DNA of 64,000 nt, from positions 806,001 through 870,000 of the forward strand of contig NZ_CP152413.1 of NCBI RefSeq assembly GCF_038967635.1. The letters run 5' to 3'. The notes under the pieces are model-generated. The model saw only the letters and a list, made by a program, of their open reading frames with translations. It did no database searches and was not told the origin of the DNA. Positions 1 through 7,985 of this stretch are shown in pieces. The DNA comes from Bradyrhizobium sp. B124 (GTDB taxonomy: Bacteria; Pseudomonadota; Alphaproteobacteria; Rhizobiales; Xanthobacteraceae). Both the position numbers and the translations under genes were made by a program. Every line of letters begins with the position of its first letter. Within the stretch, counting starts at the first letter, position 1.

Positions 1-2
1 AG

Positions 3-605
3 CTGCTCGCCGACCAGCGCGTGATCGGCTGGTTTCAGGGCCGCTCAGAATTCGGTCCCCGCGCGCTCGGCAACCGCAGCCTGATTGCCGATCCGCGCAA
101 GGCCGAGATGAAGGACATCCTCAACAGCCGCGTCAAGCACCGGCAGGCCTTCCGCCCGTTCGCGCCGATCGTGCTGGCCGAGCGGATGACGGAGATCTTC
201 GAGGGCGAGGAGGACTCGCCCTACATGCTGATCGCCAAGCCGGTGCGCCCCGAATGGCGCGACAAGATCCCGGCGATCGTGCATGTCGATGGCTCGGCGC
301 GGGTGCAGAGCGTGCGGGAGGAAACCAACCCGGTGCTCTATCGCCTGCTGAAGGAGTTCGAGGCGCTGACCGGTGTGCCGGTGCTGATCAACACCTCGTT
401 CAACGTCAAGGGCGAGCCGATCATCGAGACGCCGCAGGATGCGGTGAGCTGCTTCCTTACCACCGGGATCGACAACCTCGTGCTGCACGACACGCTGGTG
501 TCGAAGACCAAAATGCACAAGGTCGTCACGCCCGTGATGACGACGTTCGGCGACGTCGCCACCATCGTCTCCTCGACCACGCAGGACGGCAGCCGCGGCG
601 GCTGA
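3..605 (+). CDS. carbamoyltransferase, C-terminal part (5' end outside window)
   Basis: This is the C-terminal domain of a NodU/CmcH-type carbamoyltransferase, the family that moves a carbamoyl group from carbamoyl phosphate onto a sugar or antibiotic hydroxyl. The visible frame is open from base 3. It contains the family signature GWFQGRSEFGPRALGNRS and, later, NTSFNVKGEPI, both typical of the Carbam_trans_C domain. The catalytic N-terminal domain lies off the left edge, so substrate cannot be inferred. The stop falls 40 bases before the convergent stop of the SagB-type dehydrogenase, so it is probably not co-transcribed with the peptide-modification locus. GTG at 21 is an internal codon rather than the start. 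Confidence 0.9.
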   Translation: MLADQRVIGWFQGRSEFGPRALGNRSLIADPRKAEMKDILNSRVKHRQAFRPFAPIVLAERMTEIFEGEEDSPYMLIAKPVRPEWRDKIPAIVHVDGSARVQSVREETNPVLYRLLKEFEALTGVPVLINTSFNVKGEPIIETPQDAVSCFLTTGIDNLVLHDTLVSKTKMHKVVTPVMTTFGDVATIVSSTTQDGSRGG

Positions 606-645
606 TCACGGTCCTCCAGGCGAGCTTGTCGCGGCTGATCGCGGG

Positions 646-2112
646 CTATCGGGCAGGGGGCGGTTCCATGCCGCGCCCCAGCCCGAACTGGCCGACCGGC
701 CCCTCGACGTGAATGTCGAGCCCGGTCATCTTCGCGAACAGATCGATATTGGCGGTGCCGATCGCACAGCCGCCGAGGCCCAAATCCGTCGCCACCAGGT
801 ACAGCGTCTGGGTCAGGACGCCGACATCCTTCAGGACGAGCGCATAAGCGATTGCGCTGTACTTCCAGGAGATCCGGCCAAAACGCGCGGCGATGGTGAT
901 CAGGATCTGCGGTGGAGACGGCGCGTCCATGGCAAATCCCGCGCTTTGCAACATGGCCTCGAAGTGTTGCGGGCGAACGTCGATGGCTGCCAACGCATGC
1001 GCATCGGCGTCGTAGTGGTAGAAACCTGGCGTCAGGCCGTCGCAATTCGCGACGGCCAGATAGAGCTCAAGCTCGTAGGCGCTGCCCGCTGCCGGATACG
1101 GCCTGCTGGTGTATTCGATATCGGGACCATCATCGGCAAACTCCAGCTGCCCGCTCCATTTCGCCCGGACCCGCGCGACGCTGTTCAGGAACGTCGAAAG
1201 TTCAGCCAACGTGATGGGCTTGTGATTGTCGAAATCGCGAGTCGAATGCCTGTCATGCAGCAGTTGTTCCAGCGGCGAGGCGATGCGGTCGGATTCCGGC
1301 AGCCTGATGCGCTTACCGGGCCAGGCAGGTCGGATCGCGGGGAGCGGCGCAATCAGGCCGGTGTGCGGATAGAGGCCACCCAGCGGATTAGCCTGTCGGC
1401 CTTCCGTGCTGCGGGCATGGAACAGCAAGTCGTGAAAATCCCAGAGCACGAGGCCGTCATCGCCTTCCGCTTTTCGCAGCGTATCGCGTTGTGCCGCGTC
1501 GACCTCGATCAGGATTTGGCAGTCCAGCAGCAGCGCAAGCAATGCAGGGCCCGGATAGCCATCCAGACGCCGGATGCGGCTGATCTTCTGAGGAGTGGCA
1601 AGGATGGTCAGCAGGGCCGCAATCCGCGCATCATGGATCCTCAACAGTGCGCCGGCCCGCGGTGATTCCAAAATCATCTCGGTGCCGCGCCGCCGAAGAT
1701 AGGCGAAGCGTGACAGCACGATTGTTGCCGCATCGTCGAGCTTTGGCGTTCGCGGCCAGTAATCGGGGGTCTGCGGCTCGATCGTGACGAGAGGATTGGC
1801 GTCGCCCGTGCGCGCCAGGCGATATTCCAGCAGGCCGCGGTGTGCCAATTGCCGCACCAGGCGCTCGACCTCTCGCTCGACCGCATCGCCGTCAGGGCGA
1901 GGGAGTGGCAGGCCTGCCCGCAGTTCGAGGGCGCGTTCCGCTGCGGCTGTGCTGAACGTTCCCAGAGGCTCCGAATAGCCTTCGACATGGGCCGCTATAC
2001 TCCCGTCAGGTTGCGCTTCGAGCGCGACGAGCGGGTTGAGCCGAGCGAAGACAACCGGCGGCGTGGTGCGTGACGATTTCTTTTTCTCGTACATTTTGCT
2101 GGGCGCGCGCAC
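646..2112 (-). CDS. SagB-type azoline dehydrogenase (nitroreductase fold)
   Basis: Predicted FMN-dependent dehydrogenase that would oxidise thiazolines/oxazolines made by the adjacent cyclodehydratase to thiazoles/oxazoles. The 488-residue protein has an N-terminal extension (about 1-280) without a recognisable catalytic motif, then a SagB/ThcOx nitroreductase domain (about 285-480). Visible family features are HDRHSTRDFD, SRPYPAAGSAYELELYL near 336-352, and a glycine-rich LGLGGCAIG segment near 455. The GTG start at 2112 is preceded by GAGGTGAT at good spacing; the later in-frame ATG at 2094 has no such site. It begins 12 bases after the cyclodehydratase stop, which indicates translation from one mRNA. 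The substrate assignment is inferred from context. Confidence 0.88.
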   Translation of the reverse strand: MRAPSKMYEKKKSSRTTPPVVFARLNPLVALEAQPDGSIAAHVEGYSEPLGTFSTAAAERALELRAGLPLPRPDGDAVEREVERLVRQLAHRGLLEYRLARTGDANPLVTIEPQTPDYWPRTPKLDDAATIVLSRFAYLRRRGTEMILESPRAGALLRIHDARIAALLTILATPQKISRIRRLDGYPGPALLALLLDCQILIEVDAAQRDTLRKAEGDDGLVLWDFHDLLFHARSTEGRQANPLGGLYPHTGLIAPLPAIRPAWPGKRIRLPESDRIASPLEQLLHDRHSTRDFDNHKPITLAELSTFLNSVARVRAKWSGQLEFADDGPDIEYTSRPYPAAGSAYELELYLAVANCDGLTPGFYHYDADAHALAAIDVRPQHFEAMLQSAGFAMDAPSPPQILITIAARFGRISWKYSAIAYALVLKDVGVLTQTLYLVATDLGLGGCAIGTANIDLFAKMTGLDIHVEGPVGQFGLGRGMEPPPAR

Positions 2113-2124
2113 GCCGGTATCACC

Positions 2125-4377
2125 TCAAGTGTGCGGGAGAAATGGCGTCAACTCGCTTTCCAGCGACGGCCGATCGCGCAATCCGAGCTTGACGGGCACA
2201 TCATAGAGCCGCCCCGGCGCGAAGCGGCGATAGAAATGGCGCATCCCGGGAACGATGACCCGGACCACCGGAACCTCGACGTCCGGTCGCGTCTGGTCGA
2301 GAATCAGGAAGTCGAGACCCGCGCGGGCCGCGATATCAACGCAGGCATCCACCTGTGCACGGGTGTTGTCGAGCGGCACGTCCGTCGCGGCGGCCGGCGG
2401 GATGACGGGATTGGCACTTGGAATCAGGAACGGATATTCGTCGAGCCGCAGCGGATTGACGCCATCGAGGCTCGGCTTCTCGCCGCTGCCACCACCCATC
2501 AGACCGATGGAGAGGAACTGATTCAACTCGGTCAACGACCGCAGTAGCGCGATACGCGGATCGAAGTGAGCGCCCGAGCCAAACTCGATGTTTTCCTGAC
2601 CGTTCTGCATCCAGTGCACGATCGCGACATAGGTCGGGACGCCGAGATCGCTGGTGATATCCAGCACCCAGAGCCGCCGGCCCGATTCCTCGAGTTGGGT
2701 CTTCAGATCGCGGACGTAGGAATCGCCGAACTGGTCCAGATCGACCGCAGCGCGTTGCGACCGGTTGTACCACCAGATCGCATAGGCGTCGCGCTCCATC
2801 AATTCGAGGAAGCCCTGCACGATGGCTTCTTCGCGGGTATTGCCGGCAGCGCAGCCGTTGGAATCAGCGGCGAAGGCCGCCGGACCCTGATAGAAGAAAT
2901 ACAGCAGGCTGGTCGGAATCTGCCTGAACCGCTTGTCGCGCAACGACCAGACGGGTGACCATTCGATTTTCGCGGACGGATCAAACGGCTCGGGGGCGGG
3001 CTGCGTGTGGTGTGAGTCGTTGGGATTCGGCACGGCGCTGCCGCGGTACTGCTCGTCGCTGAAGAGCAGGATGTCGTTGGGACGGATTGCGTCGCCAGGG
3101 GGGAAGTCGGCGAAGCGTTTTCGGGCCCGGATCTCATCACCCTGGAAAATTCCCGAATATCGCTCGATTGCTTCCATCAGCGCGCTGGCCTCGCCTTGCT
3201 CGGCCGTGCTGCCCTTGCCGAAACTGCCGCCGCTCAGCCCGGCGCGAAGCTGATCCACGTTCTGCGCCGGCGCGGAGAAGTTATGTTGGGCATAGAAATT
3301 GGTGTTCATCGGCAGATCGACTTCGATCCGCTCCAGCCGCGTCACCACACCGGTGAGGGGGCTGACATGCTTCTTGAACCGCGCTACCGTGGTGCGGGAC
3401 GAGACGGTGCGATAGCCGCCGCTGGTCATGACCAGCTTGGCGCCGGGTCCCAATTCGACCGGTTGTGGTGACCGCCGCGGGTTTTGCAGTTTCTTGTTGC
3501 CGCAGGTTGGGCATTGCGGGCGGGCTGCCACGTAGTGCTTTGCAATGGTCGAGCCCAGCAGGTCGAGACTGACGATGTGATTGCGCAGATCGGTGCGGAA
3601 GCCGCTCGCGATAGCCTTGGCGACTTCAATCGCCGCAAAGTGGATGGCGCTCTGTCCAACGGTGTGCTGTGCGAGCGCAGAAACCGCGACCCGCCGCGCC
3701 GCGCCGCGATCAAGGAAGCCCTTGACCTCGCGGTTGCGGATCATCCGGTCGTACAGGCAGGTCCAGCACGCGGTCTCGCCCGGGCTGAACATGGGGCCGA
3801 CCAGGGGAAATACCCCGGAGGGCTGCACCAGCAACCAGGCTGATCCGTCGGACACGCGCTGCAGGTTGCGTTCGGCGAGCCGCCGATCGAGATAGTCGTT
3901 CACCAACGTAACCGTAAGGTCGGGCGATGTCTTGACGACGCGGACGCCCAGCCCCTGTAGTGCCTTGCTCAATTCGGCCGCGCCCTTGACGTCGATCGTC
4001 TCAAGTCGAACGCGGCAGTTGTGAAGGTTTTGTTCGGCTATCGCGTCAGGAAGGCCCAGGCTCGCCCAAAGTCCCGCCGCGGCGGTGCCGGGACCTGGCG
4101 ATTTCGCGATCACATAGCGGCGGTCGAGCAGTCGCTTGATAGCTTCATTGATCTTGTCGGACGGAAACTTTCGCCCGAGCTTGTCCGTGAGCTTGGCGAC
4201 GCTGCATCCATTTGCACCGATTGCCGACGCCAGCGTGCAATAGAGCTCGCCATGGAGAAAGAACTTTCGATCTTCGGAATAGAGGCAGACAACATCCGGA
4301 GGCAGCGCGTAGGCCGTGAAATTCGGTGCGAACTGCAGAACGTCGTTGTTGGCGCGCTGGGTGGATTTGCCTGGCAA
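2125..4377 (-). CDS. TOMM cyclodehydratase, fused E1-like (C) and YcaO (D) protein
   Basis: Predicted ATP-dependent cyclodehydratase converting Cys (or Ser/Thr) of a ribosomal peptide to azolines. Residues about 1-300 resemble the ocin-ThiF-like/E1-like leader-binding partner, with two CxxC pairs (C204-C207 and C289-C292) expected to hold zinc. Residues about 330-750 are a YcaO domain: GKGSTAEQGEASALMEAIER near 388-407 matches the ATP-binding signature, and NGCAAGNTREEAI followed by ELMERDAY is the second conserved block. The last residues, TPFLPHT, only loosely resemble the Pro-rich tail of peptide-cyclising YcaO proteins. The TTG start at 4377 has AGGAA seven bases upstream. It sits between the precursor gene and the SagB-type dehydrogenase; a C-D fusion is a common architecture in TOMM loci. 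Confidence 0.9.
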   Translation of the reverse strand: MPGKSTQRANNDVLQFAPNFTAYALPPDVVCLYSEDRKFFLHGELYCTLASAIGANGCSVAKLTDKLGRKFPSDKINEAIKRLLDRRYVIAKSPGPGTAAAGLWASLGLPDAIAEQNLHNCRVRLETIDVKGAAELSKALQGLGVRVVKTSPDLTVTLVNDYLDRRLAERNLQRVSDGSAWLLVQPSGVFPLVGPMFSPGETACWTCLYDRMIRNREVKGFLDRGAARRVAVSALAQHTVGQSAIHFAAIEVAKAIASGFRTDLRNHIVSLDLLGSTIAKHYVAARPQCPTCGNKKLQNPRRSPQPVELGPGAKLVMTSGGYRTVSSRTTVARFKKHVSPLTGVVTRLERIEVDLPMNTNFYAQHNFSAPAQNVDQLRAGLSGGSFGKGSTAEQGEASALMEAIERYSGIFQGDEIRARKRFADFPPGDAIRPNDILLFSDEQYRGSAVPNPNDSHHTQPAPEPFDPSAKIEWSPVWSLRDKRFRQIPTSLLYFFYQGPAAFAADSNGCAAGNTREEAIVQGFLELMERDAYAIWWYNRSQRAAVDLDQFGDSYVRDLKTQLEESGRRLWVLDITSDLGVPTYVAIVHWMQNGQENIEFGSGAHFDPRIALLRSLTELNQFLSIGLMGGGSGEKPSLDGVNPLRLDEYPFLIPSANPVIPPAAATDVPLDNTRAQVDACVDIAARAGLDFLILDQTRPDVEVPVVRVIVPGMRHFYRRFAPGRLYDVPVKLGLRDRPSLESELTPFLPHT

Positions 4378-4495
4378 AGAATCGTTCCTGTGCAGCTTGT
4401 GGGTCGATCATTGAAGCGGGCAAGGCGCCGGCCTCGACACCTCCGCGCCGTTGCCCGAAGCGAGCCGCGCAACGATACGGACACAATACAAATTT

Positions 4496-4524
4496 GGCCG
4501 GGTCGACGTGTGTCGGACCCGGCC
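4496..4524 (-). terminator. hairpin between precursor and cyclodehydratase genes (attenuator or terminator)
   Basis: A perfect 9-bp stem (GGCCGGGTC pairing with GACCCGGCC) encloses an 11-base loop. On the minus strand it lies about 40 bases after the precursor stop and is followed by AAATTTGTATTG, a weak T-rich tract. It could partly terminate transcription or protect the 3' end of a precursor-only transcript, giving more precursor than enzyme. The structure is visible; the function is inferred. Confidence 0.55.
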
Positions 4525-4561
4525 ATGACGGTCGATGTGTGTCAACGCGATGCTGTTTCGA

Positions 4562-4969
4562 CTAGCAGATGCGGCAGGCGCCCCACGACAGACAGCAGCC
4601 GCCACCGCAACCAGCGCAGCCACCGCAGCGGCAGGCACGGCAGCCGCGGCAACCACGACAGCCGCGGCAACCTCGGCAGCCGCCGCATCCGCGCCACGCC
4701 ACCTGGACGCCGGCTCCGATGTCTTCCTTGTCGAACAGGTGGAACGTCGCCAGGCTGACGTCGGCGATTTCTTCTTCGCCGAGTGTGATGGCTTGCGTCG
4801 GTCCGTACTTCTGAATCGGCGGCCCGTCTGCTGCTGGAACTGCGGATGCGGACGCACCCCCGACCAGCGAGAAAGTCAATCCGGCTGCACCCAAAGCGGG
4901 CACAGCGGCCTTGGTCATACGCTTGCTCGTCACACGCTTGGTCTTGGGGGCTTGCTTCACTCGCGGCAT
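4562..4969 (-). CDS. Cys-rich azole-peptide (TOMM) precursor
   Basis: Likely substrate of the two downstream modifying enzymes. The 135-residue product has a basic N-terminus (8 Lys/Arg in the first 20), a hydrophobic signal-peptide-like stretch (about 21-45, ending ASASA), a Cys-free acidic segment (about 64-83, containing LGEEEIADVS and HLFDKED) and a core from W92 to C135. The core has 14 Cys in 44 residues, mostly as Gly-Cys or Arg-Gly-Cys repeats, ending GACRIC, and only one Ser. Gly before Cys is a favoured context for TOMM cyclodehydratases. The ATG at 4969 is chosen because GGAGG lies eight bases upstream; the frame stays open further upstream without a better site. The closest analogy I know is the Cys-repeat heterocycloanthracin type, but I do not recognise a named family. 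Confidence 0.85.
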   Translation of the reverse strand: MPRVKQAPKTKRVTSKRMTKAAVPALGAAGLTFSLVGGASASAVPAADGPPIQKYGPTQAITLGEEEIADVSLATFHLFDKEDIGAGVQVAWRGCGGCRGCRGCRGCRGCRACRCGGCAGCGGGCCLSWGACRIC

Positions 4970-5232
4970 GCTCGCATCCTCCATTCTTGACGTGTTGTCG
5001 AATTCAACTCTCGCGCAGTTGTACAAATTGTCGCAGCCGCATGCAAGGCGCGCTGCGCGCACACTCTCGCGAGGCGCTAGCGTGCATCAAGTGCTGTCGT
5101 TCATCTTCGTTCTCGGGTTCATCTTGATGAACGCGATTATTGGCCGGCCCTGTCGCTCAGGCGCGATCGTTGACGATGTGGGAATTTGCATGCTGCACTG
5201 CGGTTGTCCCGACGCCGAAGCGAGGGATCGGC

Positions 5233-6123
5233 ATGGCTGATGATGGTGCGGGCTTCGCTTGGTATGAGCTGCTGACCACGGACGTGGGAGGAGCGAGTGC
5301 CTTTTACGGCAGCGTCCTCGGCTGGGTGACGAAGGATGCGTCGACACCCGGGATTTCTTACAAATTGTTCATGTCGGGGGAGCTTACCCGAAGCGGTCTG
5401 ATGGAGTTGCCGGAAGAGGGCATACGCCAGGGCGCAACCCCGCGATGGATTGGTTATGTCGGTGTTGACGACGTGGATCTTGCCGTTCGCCGAATGCTAG
5501 AACGTGGTGGCGCCGTCTACGTGCCACCGACCGGCACCAATATCGGCCGTATCTCGATCGTCGCCGACCCGCAGCGGGCGACGTTCGGGTTGCTTAGCGG
5601 ATCAAGGATCGCTCGGCCCGCGGTTGAAGGCCTCGATGCCCCTGGACGGGTCGGCTGGCATGAACTGCTGGCTGCCGATTGGCGGAAGGCCTTTGGTTTC
5701 TACAGCGAGGTTTTTGGCTGGCGACAGGCCGACAGCGACGTCGCTGGCGCCGAGTCCTACCAACTGTTCTCTGCTGGTGGGCAGACCATCGGTGGAATCT
5801 TCAACAAGCGTCCGCTCGAACCGATCGCGTTCTGGCTTTACTATTTCAACGTCGACGACGTCGACGCCGCCATCGTGCGAGTCAGGGCCGGTGGCGGACG
5901 GGTCTACGAGGGGCCGCTGGAGCTGCCGAACGGCAGTTGGATCGTTCGCTGCCTTGACCCGCAGGGCGCCACGTTTGCCCTGGAGGGAGCGCGCAGCTCC
6001 GATAGCATCGCGAAGGCGCCGCCGGCCGAGTATCGCTGGACCACCACCTGGGATGGGTTCACTTCAAAGGGCAGGTGGCGAAGCGGCCAGCCGGGTGGCA
6101 AAGGGCGGCGGCCGGGCAAATGA
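5233..6123 (+). CDS. two-domain VOC (glyoxalase/bleomycin-resistance fold) protein
   Basis: A 296-residue protein made of two vicinal-oxygen-chelate modules (about 1-130 and 140-260). Each starts with a WYELL/WHELL motif followed by a FY..V.GW segment, and ends with a D.Q.A.F.L strand (DPQRATFGLL; DPQGATFALEG). The family includes glyoxalases, dioxygenases and drug-binding resistance proteins; the substrate cannot be told from sequence. The ATG at 5233 has GAGGG six bases upstream, which favours it over earlier in-frame starts. It is divergent from the TOMM precursor, 263 bases start to start, and convergent with the OpgC gene nine bases downstream. The C-terminal tail after 270 is basic and low-complexity. 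Confidence 0.85.
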   Translation: MADDGAGFAWYELLTTDVGGASAFYGSVLGWVTKDASTPGISYKLFMSGELTRSGLMELPEEGIRQGATPRWIGYVGVDDVDLAVRRMLERGGAVYVPPTGTNIGRISIVADPQRATFGLLSGSRIARPAVEGLDAPGRVGWHELLAADWRKAFGFYSEVFGWRQADSDVAGAESYQLFSAGGQTIGGIFNKRPLEPIAFWLYYFNVDDVDAAIVRVRAGGGRVYEGPLELPNGSWIVRCLDPQGATFALEGARSSDSIAKAPPAEYRWTTTWDGFTSKGRWRSGQPGGKGRRPGK

Positions 6124-6132
6124 CGCGCTTTG

Positions 6133-7296
6133 TCACCCAGCCTTTGCCGGCGCCGCCGGCTTCTGCGCCGGCGGCTTGATCGGCTTGTCCTGCCGCTTCG
6201 ACCACGAGATGTAATAGGCCACGATCGTCATGATCGCGATGCCGGAGATGCTGACGAAGATCTGCGCGAACAGCGAGCCCGAGCTCATCGAGAGCTCGAA
6301 ATGTCCGACAAAGGACAGGAACACACCGACGCAGAACACCGCGAGCGACTGCTGGCCGCAGACGATCAGGGGATCGAACACCTTCCACTCCAGCGCCGAC
6401 CAGTCCTTCGGGACGAAGCGGATCACCAGCACCGTGATCACCACGAAGTGCAGGAAGCGATACGGCGCGAGGTTGGTCTTGTCGTTCGGATTGAAGGTCG
6501 AATACAGCCAGTCCGGGAACATCGCGCCGAAGTCCGGGAAGCGGCCGGCCATCGTCATGATCAGGGCGAAGATCAGATAGGCGACGCAGAACCACAGCGT
6601 GTAGCGCGAATTGATGATGTGCATGTTCGCGCGCGCGCCGCCCATCGCGCACCACGAGCCGAATACGAACAGCACCTGCCAGGCGAACGGATTGAAGTAC
6701 CAGGTCCCTGCCGGGTAGGCGGGCAGGTTCCAGCCCATGTGCCGCGACACCAGCCACAGCGCGAGCGAGGCCAGCATGGTCCAGTTCGGCTGCCGCAGCA
6801 TGAACCACAGCACAGGCGGGAACAGGCCCATCAGCACGATGTAGAGCGGCAGCACGTCGAGATTGACCGGCTTGAACTTCAGGAACAGGCCCTGGCGCAG
6901 CGTCTCGGTGGCGTTGTCGACGAGACCCGCGACATTGAACTCGTTGATGATCTCGGAATCGCCGAAGCGCAGCGCCAGATAGCTGATCGAGGCGATGTAG
7001 ATCACGAACAGGATGATGTGGGCGACATAGAGCTGCCAGACCCGCTTGGTCAGCCTTGTGGCGCCGACGATGAAGCCCCGCTCCAGCATCATGCGGGCAT
7101 AGACGAAGGATGCGGTGTAGCCGGAGATGAAGACGAACAGGTCCGCGGCATCGCTGAAGCCGTAATTCCGGGTCGTGATCCAGTTCACGATATTGTCGGG
7201 GATGTGATCGAGATAGATCGCCCAGTTCGCGATCCCGCGGAACAGGTCGAGCCGGAGGTCACGTCCTTTGTCGGGCAGGTGAGCGTGGATTTCCAT
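6133..7296 (-). CDS. OpgC-domain membrane acyltransferase
   Basis: Polytopic inner-membrane protein of the OpgC family, whose characterised members add succinyl groups to osmoregulated periplasmic glucans. The N-terminus has RDLRLDLFRGIANWAIYLDH, a family hallmark with an Arg-Asp pair and His at the first membrane segment, followed by GFSDAADLFVFISGY and about ten hydrophobic helices. The C-terminal tail is Pro/Ala/Lys-rich and cytoplasmic-looking. The ATG at 7296 has GAGGAAG nine bases upstream and gives 387 residues; the longer frame to 7350 lacks such a site. It is transcribed away from the NDUFS4-like gene and convergent with the VOC gene. Acyl donor and glucan substrate are family-level inferences. 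Confidence 0.85.
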   Translation of the reverse strand: MEIHAHLPDKGRDLRLDLFRGIANWAIYLDHIPDNIVNWITTRNYGFSDAADLFVFISGYTASFVYARMMLERGFIVGATRLTKRVWQLYVAHIILFVIYIASISYLALRFGDSEIINEFNVAGLVDNATETLRQGLFLKFKPVNLDVLPLYIVLMGLFPPVLWFMLRQPNWTMLASLALWLVSRHMGWNLPAYPAGTWYFNPFAWQVLFVFGSWCAMGGARANMHIINSRYTLWFCVAYLIFALIMTMAGRFPDFGAMFPDWLYSTFNPNDKTNLAPYRFLHFVVITVLVIRFVPKDWSALEWKVFDPLIVCGQQSLAVFCVGVFLSFVGHFELSMSSGSLFAQIFVSISGIAIMTIVAYYISWSKRQDKPIKPPAQKPAAPAKAG

Positions 7297-7537
7297 GGGG
7301 CGCCGCTTCCTCGAGATGATGCCGTCGAGAAGGCCGCGCCGCGGGCCCAAGAGGCTCCAAACGGAAGCCCCCGAGGCCAGATTGTCACAGCGCGGTAGAA
7401 TGACTATACCGGTCCGGCGAAGGCTCCCTCCGAGATCGAGGAATCACCGATCAGATCGTTGAACGGTGTCTCTATACTATCCCGGCGGTTTCCTTCAAAT
7501 CGCTTCCATATCGCACATCCCACGGGGCCGACCATCC

Positions 7538-7843
7538 ATGACCGCACGCATTTTTAAGCCCGCCAAAAACGCGATGCAATCGGGACGTGCCAAGACCAAA
7601 GAGTGGCAACTGGACTACGAGCCGGAGCAGCCGCGCACCGTGGAGCCCTTGATGGGCTGGACCTCGTCCACCGACATGAAGCAGCAGCTCGCGCTGCAGT
7701 TCGAGACCAAGGAGGAGGCGGTCGCCTATTGCGAGCGCAAGGGCATCGCCTACCAGGTGATCGAGCCGAAGGATTCGGCGCACCGCCAGATCGCTTATGC
7801 CGACAATTTCGCGTTCCGCCGCTGGGAGCCGTGGACGCATTAG
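7538..7843 (+). CDS. NDUFS4-like complex I accessory subunit (ETC complex I family)
   Basis: A 101-residue homologue of the mitochondrial 18-kDa subunit NDUFS4, found in alphaproteobacteria as a peripheral subunit of respiratory NADH dehydrogenase. Family features are the opening MTARIFKPAKNAMQSG, the KEWQLDYEPE strand, GWTSSTDMKQQLALQF, and the C-terminal YADNFAFRRWEPWTH. The ATG at 7538 matches the usual family N-terminus; the open frame upstream is unlikely to be coding. It is alone, with a palindromic repeat downstream and OpgC divergent upstream, so it is probably a single-gene transcript. Confidence 0.93.
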   Translation: MTARIFKPAKNAMQSGRAKTKEWQLDYEPEQPRTVEPLMGWTSSTDMKQQLALQFETKEEAVAYCERKGIAYQVIEPKDSAHRQIAYADNFAFRRWEPWTH

Positions 7844-7872
7844 GCCATACCGCTTCAAAACGAGTTCAATTC

Positions 7873-7962
7873 CGTCATGGCCGGGGTTGTCCCGGCCATC
7901 CACGTCTTTGCTGCCTGAATGAAGAAAAGGCGTGGATGCCCGGCACGAGGCCCGGCATGACG
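7873..7962. repeat. imperfect palindromic intergenic repeat
   Basis: The outer arms CGTCATGGCCGGG and CCCGGCATGACG face each other, with an inner pair CCGGCCATCCACG and CGTGGATGCCCGG. The transcript would fold into a long hairpin between the NDUFS4-like gene and the convergent Lrp gene. It resembles interspersed intergenic palindromes I recall from Bradyrhizobium genomes; copy number was not checked. Confidence 0.6.
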
Positions 7963-7985
7963 AGTCTGGCGGAAGGGGCTCCGGG

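Noticed and set aside
3..645. Carbamoyltransferase as part of the TOMM locus
   Set aside because: It is on the opposite strand and convergent, so there is no evidence of shared transcription, though a functional link cannot be excluded without the left flank.
4970..5062. N-terminal extension of the TOMM precursor to 166 residues
   Set aside because: The start at 4969 has GGAGG at ideal spacing, whereas the upstream codons have no such site and add a Cys-containing stretch unlike a leader.
7873..7962. CRISPR-like or tRNA-like structure
   Set aside because: The folding comes from one inverted repeat; there are no regularly spaced direct repeats and no T-loop-like sequence.
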